Source: Lineus longissimus (lineage: Eukaryota > Nemertea > Pilidiophora > Heteronemertea > Lineidae). Taken from it: a stretch of 64,000 nt of DNA. The translations under genes and the position numbers were made by a program. Each line of letters begins with the position of its first letter. The first letter of the stretch is position 1. The notes under the pieces are model-generated. The model searched no databases, was not told where the DNA came from, and worked only from the letters and a program-made list of their open reading frames with translations. Below are positions 62,201-64,000 of this stretch, one piece after another. The stretch lies in contig NC_088321.1 of the NCBI RefSeq assembly GCF_910592395.1, positions 248,001 to 312,000 of the forward strand, given 5' to 3'.

Positions 62201-64000
62201 AAGAAGTGGGATGGAGCAGTAGAAGAGTGGCTGACTTGTCATCGGAAGGTCATGGGTTTCAAGGCTTGGTCATCCGGTACTTTAAACTGGCCTGAAATGA
62301 AATGTAGTGCGGTACGGCCTGTGTCATATTCCAGAATATACATGTATTAAGTCAATGGGGCTGTTACTGAAACTGACCAGGAATACTCTCTGTTTTTAGT
62401 ACAAGTGGATCCGAGCGGAATCACCTCACGATTCACAGCGTAACCGATCACCACGCCGGCGCAGGACAAAGACAAGCGGCAGTTTCCGTGGTCGTGCTGG
62501 AGTCAAGGTGAGATATGAGCATGACTTATTCAAGCTGTTTGCTCCTCTGAGAGAAAGCAGAGGCCTCCATCTCCTCCAATGTCTTTTGTCGTTGGTGGGC
62601 CTCTCCGAGAGAGCAGAGGCCTCCTTCTCCTCCAATGTCTTGTGTCGTTGGTGATCCTCTCTGTTCCTGCCAAGAGTAACACATGGTCACCTTGTTCATT
62701 GGTCATTGAGATTTCCTGTTGGGGAAAGCGTCAAAGCCTTAAACAGGTTGCAATGAAAATATCCTTGATCATATTTGCAGATCATCCCCGGGAGTGGACG
62801 CAAGCGTTCCAAGAGTGCTGGTGCCAGCACCTATGGGAAACCTTTTGATGTCCCAGAGGTGACGCGTCCTGGTCCCGGCTTTGTCCCATGGAGGACCGCC
62901 ATGAGGGCAATGAGCTACAGGTCAGTCCGCCGCCAAATCTGAAATCTTATTTGAAAAGTAATTTGCTGCGTATGGTGCTCGGAAGGTAAAAGTTGCGATC
63001 TACCACATGACTCATACTGAGGAAGACATCTTTAAACGCAGTCCTCATCCACCTCGCCAACTCTTGACAACATTGACCCCCACAGAACTGCTTTCAGGAT
63101 GGTCGCTGAGGCCTGAACCAGCACGGGCAAATACTGGTAATGAGTCAAATTTGAAGAGCCAACTTTTCAACTTAAAACTTGCTCTTCTTGCCTTCAGAGG
63201 TTATCCGAACCCGATCTCTGCCTGGGAGAAGGGCAACGGTTCATCACCGATGGATTCCCCGGCCGTCATTATCAACAAGGACGGGTCAGATGACGAGGAC
63301 TGTAAGGAGTCGTATATGAGAGCGCACGGCATCGACGATGGGTCGTTTGATGATTCCACTGATTTGAAAGATGCCAAGGAAATGAAGGTACAGTAGGTCC
63401 TCTTTATTAAGGAGTAAAGGACACCCTCAGGACTGACACGTGCTGTCTTTAAGAGAGGTATCCTGATTAGAGAGGTCAAATGGGACAACCAATTTGGGTC
63501 AAAAGTTAGTGTTCTTGATAAAGAGGGTGACCTTATTAGAGAGATGTCTGCTTAGGGAGCTCCCACTGTATTCAAACCTAATATTTTCAATTTCAGATTG
63601 TCCTGGCCCAGATGAAGCGCTGCCTGGTGGAAGAGAGGGAAGCTAGAAATCAGGCCGACAAGAGAATGCTTGAGGTTAGAATCAAAACAGACACGCTTAA
63701 TTTTCCAAATTGCGAGATTTTCAGTTGATCTTAACTTAGACATGAGTCTAGAACAAGTAGATTATGGCCACGTACAGCCAGAACTTGTCTAATCTCCATC
63801 TTATATTGAAAATATTGAGTTGAAAGCTGAGTGTCAGCGAGGACATTAATAGCTCAACTATACAAACTTGAGACCACAGAGGAAACCAACATGAGTGTAC
63901 CGGGAATCGAACTTGGGATCTCTAAGGTGACAGGCACTCCTGTTTCCACTGCACCACTCCGACCGCCCGTCTAATGTCATTTATTCCATTCCAGTTGACC
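59227..64000 (+). CDS. CEP78: centrosomal protein of 78 kDa, 3' truncated by window
   Basis: CEP78 is a centriole/centrosome protein linked to ciliogenesis and ubiquitin-ligase control. Exons: 59227-59390, 59821-59918, 60141-60322, 60671-60743, 60954-61057, 61291-61465, 61732-61845, 62063-62127, 62400-62507, 62781-62920, 63198-63387, 63597-63674, then 63995 onward. All are GT-AG and in phase, giving 497 codons plus two. Matching features: [20 protein letters not shown] near the start, [51 protein letters not shown] and PGFVPWRTA. Residues ~1-330 form the leucine-rich repeats, and a basic linker follows ([12 protein letters not shown]). An acidic segment (SDDEDCKES) precedes a helix ([20 protein letters not shown]) that begins the coiled coil. 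A second in-frame ATG (codon 5) aligns better with the human start MID. Intron 11 is nearly all MITE, and a SINE lies in intron 12. Confidence 0.96.
59416..59573. mobile_element. MITE family P1, copy in CEP78 intron 1
   Basis: The left end 'cagtagaacctctctataaa' + 'ggacac' and the reverse complement of the right end 'cagtggaacctcccttagcg' + 'gacac' are terminal inverted repeats. TA precedes the left end. CAGTrGAACCTC with TA target sites suggests a Tc1/mariner-pogo type element (inference). Confidence 0.75.
62150..62295 (+). other. possible degenerate tRNA-like SINE in CEP78 intron 8
   Basis: A weak A-box-like 'gagtggctgacttg' and a B-box-like 'catgggtttcaagg' occur about 30 bp apart. This is too decayed to assign. 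Confidence 0.2.
63061..63108. repeat. dispersed repeat, partner near 1422
   Basis: This is the counterpart of the segment at 1422-1472 in the same orientation. It lies in CEP78 intron 10. Confidence 0.45.
63391..63568. mobile_element. MITE family P1, copy filling CEP78 intron 11
   Basis: The ends 'cagtaggtcctctttattaa' and, reverse-complemented, 'cagtgggagctccctaagca' are inverted repeats, and TA flanks both sides. The left TA is bases +2/+3 of the exon 11 donor (AAG|gTAcag). Of the 209-bp intron, 178 bp is the element. Confidence 0.75.
63815..63968 (-). mobile_element. tRNA-derived SINE, copy 2
   Basis: It has the same order as the 4960-5187 copy: 'gagttgaaagctgagtgtca', 'gaggaaaccaacatgagtgt', the B-box region 'gggaatcgaacttgggatct' and the head 'gcaccactccgaccgccc' (plus strand). 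It is shorter by an internal deletion and ends 26 bp before the acceptor at 63995. Confidence 0.7.

Overview
This is a stretch of animal nuclear DNA. It has spliced genes with GT-AG introns, a 16-kb first intron, tRNA-derived SINEs, foldback elements (MITEs) and many minisatellites. Nothing bacterial or viral was seen. The two recognisable proteins are DNAJA1/DNAJA4 and CEP78, both general metazoan proteins. The repeat content and the style of the secreted precursor suggest a marine invertebrate, perhaps a lophotrochozoan, but the phylum cannot be fixed from this sequence.

Layout. Gene 1 (+, coding 1181-34869, nine coding exons, 384 aa) encodes a secreted, acidic, cysteine-free, granin- or prohormone-like protein. 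Most of its length is two huge introns (1257-17407 and 17449-30786) that hold tandem arrays. One is an array of exactly 36 copies of a 107-bp unit at 19680-23531. Intron 1 also holds, on the minus strand, a short coding piece resembling the N-terminal domain of very large interferon-inducible GTPases. A lone exon-like segment of unknown identity lies at 11801-11998 (+). From 34.9 to 54.1 kb I recognise no gene. That region holds several MITE families, a tandem array that inverts its orientation near 47.93 kb, and two large minisatellites (50.6-52.0 and 52.3-54.0 kb). Two weak minus-strand exon candidates lie at 44.6 and 45.5 kb.

Gene 2 (-, coding 57379-55056, five coding exons, 404 aa) is a type I Hsp40 (DNAJA1/DNAJA4 class). 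It has a J domain with HPD, four zinc-finger motifs and a C-terminal CaaX box. About 0.65 kb upstream of its ATG is a perfect four-unit heat-shock element (58029-58046). Gene 3 (+, 59227 to the window edge) is CEP78. Twelve complete coding exons plus the first 6 nt of a thirteenth give 499 residues; the 3' end is outside the window. Genes 2 and 3 are divergent and may share an upstream region.

The most unusual observations are these. (1) The splice donor of exon 7 of the granin-like gene has been swept into a 60-bp tandem array, giving 23 copies of the exon-intron junction, 19 of them intact. (2) Intron 11 of CEP78 is almost entirely one MITE, and its splice donor overlaps the element's TA target site. 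(3) A ~180-bp tandem array is arranged as a long inverted pair. (4) The 36-copy array has a recurring higher-order pattern of unit variants.

Exon coordinates were derived by hand from reading frame, splice consensus and phase continuity. No transcript evidence or database search was available.
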